From an uncultured Bacillaceae bacterium (GTDB lineage: Bacteria > Bacillota > Bacilli > Bacillales > Pradoshiaceae): 7,183 nt of DNA. A program made the translations under genes and the position numbers. The stretch spans positions 1 through 7,183 of the forward strand of contig CAJGCH010000150.1 of the NCBI GenBank assembly GCA_904501845.1. Direction: 5' to 3'. Below the pieces are notes generated by a model. It worked only from the letters and a program-made list of their open reading frames with translations, searched no databases and was not told the DNA's origin. Position 1 is the first letter of the stretch. Each line of letters starts with the position of its first letter. Positions 5,451 to 7,183 of the stretch are shown one piece after another.

Positions 5451-6956
5451 ATGAAAAAACGTTTATTCATAATTTTCTTAGCCTGTCTGTTTATGATATC
5501 CGGTCTTTTTCCAAACCAACCATCCGCCGCAGGAGCTGGGCAAGAAGGGGAATTCAGGGCCTTTTGGGTAGATGCCTTTCATGATGGATTTAAAACAGAG
5601 GCCCAAGTAGATCAGCTGATTGAGGATGTTGAAGCGGCCAATGCGAATGCCGTGATTGTTCAAGTCCGCAGAAGGGGCGATTCCTATTTCAATAAAGCAT
5701 TGGAGCCGCGCACACAGGATCCATCCTTGCAGGAAGGCTTTGATGTTTTAGAGGATTTAATAGACAAAGCCCACTCAAAAGGAATTGAGGTCCACGCCTG
5801 GTTAGCCACCCTGCCAATTTGGAATTCCACCACACCGCCGACAAGCCCGGATCATGTGTTCAACACGAATGGGCCTGCTGCTGAAGGCGAGGATTTTTGG
5901 CTCATGACGAATGCAAATGGCGCGATGCGCTCGGGGGCAGATTATGTGCTTGACCCCGGCCACCCGGATGCCCTCGATTATACGGTTGATCAGTACGTGA
6001 ATGTTGTGAAAAACTATGATGTTGATGGCATTCACCTTGATTTGGCCAGATATATGGGAACAGATTGGGGATATAACCCGACAAGCGTCGCTCGCTATCA
6101 GGAAGCCTTCCAAACCGATAGCATCCCTGAACCGAACGATCCAAACTGGGCAGAGTGGAGGAGAGAGCAAGTCAACTCAATGGTCAGGAAAGTCTACCTG
6201 AAAGCCATTGCGGTCAATCCGCAGGTAAAGGTATCCTGTGCCACAATCGCCTGGGGAGCCGGTCCAAAAACACAGGAGGAATACAATAACACGCGCACGA
6301 TGACCGAAGTATTCCAGGATTGGCAAAGCTGGCTGCGGGATGAAATCATTGATATAGCCATTCCGATGAACTATGACAGAGAGCATGTAGAGAGCCAAAG
6401 ACAATGGTACGATGAATGGATTGCTTTCCAAAAAGCCAATCAATTCAACCGGCAGATTGCAGCCGGACCGGCCGCTTATCTCAACTCCATAGATTCGACG
6501 CTGGCTCAAACAAGACGGGCACTTGCTCCTGATGATGAAGGCCGCAAGCTTGCCGGTGTCAGCTATTACAGCTATGCTGTCACCGATATGAACAATCAGC
6601 CCCGCAGCGCCTTTATAGATGCGCTTGTGAATGGGACCGAAACTGAAGCGGCTGTCTTTCCCGACAAAGCAGACGTCCCTGAAATGAAGTGGAAAACGAA
6701 GCCGAAACGCGGCTATCTGATGGGACAGGCACGGACTTTCAAAAAACGAGATATCACTGATTCCACCTTAGAAATCAGAGGAGCAAAAGGATTCAAAAAA
6801 ACCATCAAAACTGACGGGAACGGCTGGTTCGGCCTTAGCGGCTTAAAGCCAGGAGCATACGTCATCAAATTGTCCGGCGACCAGCATAAATCCCCTGCCT
6901 ACCCTGTCATCATAAAAGCAGGAAAGGTCAAAAATATGACCATCATCGGAAAATGA
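5451..6956 (+). CDS. yngK: Secreted family 10-like glycoside hydrolase (GHL10, YngK-like)
   Basis: This encodes 501 residues. It starts with a Sec signal peptide: MKKR, then a hydrophobic core at about 5-20, with probable cleavage after the Ala-rich QPSAAGA near residue 27-29. The GHL10 domain (PF02638) covers about 33-395. It contains GEFRAFWVDAFHDGF (33-47), VIVQVRRRGDSYFNKALEPR (68-87), VHAWLATLPIW (114-124), YVLDPGHP (165-172), VDGIHLDLARYMG (191-203) with a candidate catalytic Asp197, and IDIAIPMNYDRE (300-311). Residues about 418-501 look like a beta-sandwich of the carboxypeptidase-regulatory/CnaB type (GYLMGQA; TDGNGWFGLSGLKPGAYVIKL). Length and layout fit B. subtilis YngK (about 510 residues). 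The substrate is unproven; relatives are thought to act on extracellular or cell-wall glycans. I chose the ATG at 5451 because GAGGTG (5439-5444) lies 6 bases before it; a GTG at 5442 overlaps that site. The gene begins 17 bases after the GH3 remnant, as in a former operon. Confidence 0.88.
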   Translation: MKKRLFIIFLACLFMISGLFPNQPSAAGAGQEGEFRAFWVDAFHDGFKTEAQVDQLIEDVEAANANAVIVQVRRRGDSYFNKALEPRTQDPSLQEGFDVLEDLIDKAHSKGIEVHAWLATLPIWNSTTPPTSPDHVFNTNGPAAEGEDFWLMTNANGAMRSGADYVLDPGHPDALDYTVDQYVNVVKNYDVDGIHLDLARYMGTDWGYNPTSVARYQEAFQTDSIPEPNDPNWAEWRREQVNSMVRKVYLKAIAVNPQVKVSCATIAWGAGPKTQEEYNNTRTMTEVFQDWQSWLRDEIIDIAIPMNYDREHVESQRQWYDEWIAFQKANQFNRQIAAGPAAYLNSIDSTLAQTRRALAPDDEGRKLAGVSYYSYAVTDMNNQPRSAFIDALVNGTETEAAVFPDKADVPEMKWKTKPKRGYLMGQARTFKKRDITDSTLEIRGAKGFKKTIKTDGNGWFGLSGLKPGAYVIKLSGDQHKSPAYPVIIKAGKVKNMTIIGK

Positions 6957-7011
6957 AAAAACTGACCTAAAGAGCTCCATTAAAGGGGCTTTTGGGTCAG
7001 TTTTTGTTTTT
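6957..7011. terminator. Bidirectional intrinsic terminator after the YngK-like gene
   Basis: AAAAACTGACC at 6957-6967 pairs perfectly with GGTCAGTTTTT at 6995-7005. The inner part (AAAG..CTCC with GGGGC..TTT) extends the stem with small bulges around a short ATTAAA loop. It starts on the base after the stop codon. A T-tract (TTTTTGTTTTT) follows on the plus side and TTTTTCATTTT on the minus side, so it can also end the gene converging from the right. Confidence 0.9.
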
Positions 7012-7045
7012 GGAGGAGTCGCGTAAGACTATCAAACAAAACCAT

Positions 7046-7183
7046 TTATCCTTCAATCCTGCACGACATCATCGGATTCAAATATTGATTAGGGCTTTTC
7101 AGCTGAAATGTCCCTGCCTCTTCCGCATAATCGATGATAATTTTCTCATCGAGGAAGACTTCATGATTTTGATTAATGTAGAC
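7046..7183 (-). CDS. C-terminal end of an unidentified gene, cut by the right edge
   Basis: An open minus-strand frame enters at the right edge and ends at a TAA (complement of 7046-7048), giving 45 residues. It includes NHEVFLDEKIIIDYAEEAGT and ends SPNQYLNPMMSCRIEG. Composition and codon use look coding, and the frame ends 41 bases from the bidirectional terminator at 6957-7005, where a converging gene should stop. I do not recognise the family. It appears soluble, and the single Cys near the C-terminus is unremarkable. Confidence 0.6.
   Translation of the reverse strand, partial: VYINQNHEVFLDEKIIIDYAEEAGTFQLKSPNQYLNPMMSCRIEG

Noticed and set aside
5802..6509. Several minus-strand open frames of 80-122 codons
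   Set aside because: They are all antisense to the intact YngK-like gene and show no start signals or motifs.

Overview
The window looks like a piece of chromosome from a member of the Bacillaceae (Bacillus or a close relative). The reasons are recognisable homologues of the Bacillus subtilis proteins YqkE, YrrT, YqkD and YngK, a DUF5316-type small membrane protein, strong AGGAGG-type ribosome binding sites, and GTG starts beside ATG. Base composition is moderate to low GC. I see no tRNA, rRNA, CRISPR array, transposase, phage gene or defence system. It reads as ordinary chromosome with several small decayed or repetitive patches.

Left part (1-1402). A partial minus-strand gene enters at the left edge. 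It is followed by a non-coding stretch holding an imperfect tandem repeat built from an alternating 9-base motif. A bidirectional terminator closes the minus-strand yqkE gene (374-628). yqkE and plus-strand yrrT (761-1402) are divergent, and a perfect 11-base inverted repeat covers the predicted yrrT promoter.

Middle part (1403-4732). yqkD (1497-2420), a membrane-anchored alpha/beta hydrolase, follows yrrT on the plus strand. It converges on a 67-residue two-helix membrane protein (2435-2638, minus). A strong hairpin lies directly before that small gene. A possible broken small open frame and then a 600-residue S9 prolyl-oligopeptidase-family gene (2894-4696) follow, both on the minus strand.

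Right part (4733-7183). About 280 bases without a recognisable gene precede a decayed gene (5010-5433). It has a good ribosome binding site and start but stops at the fourth codon, and its last codons encode the C-terminal tail of a family 3 glycoside hydrolase (NagZ type). Right behind it sits an intact secreted glycoside hydrolase of the GHL10/YngK family (5451-6956). A bidirectional terminator separates this from the C-terminal end of an unidentified minus-strand gene at the right edge.

Functionally, the genes are mostly independent housekeeping or accessory units: a SAM-dependent methyltransferase, two serine hydrolases and one cell-envelope glycosidase. The broken GH3 gene directly upstream of the YngK-like gene suggests a former glycan-degradation gene pair that has lost its first member. 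I did not find a convincing new multi-gene system. The best leads are the operator-like palindrome at yrrT, the GH3 remnant, and the repeat element at 166-300.
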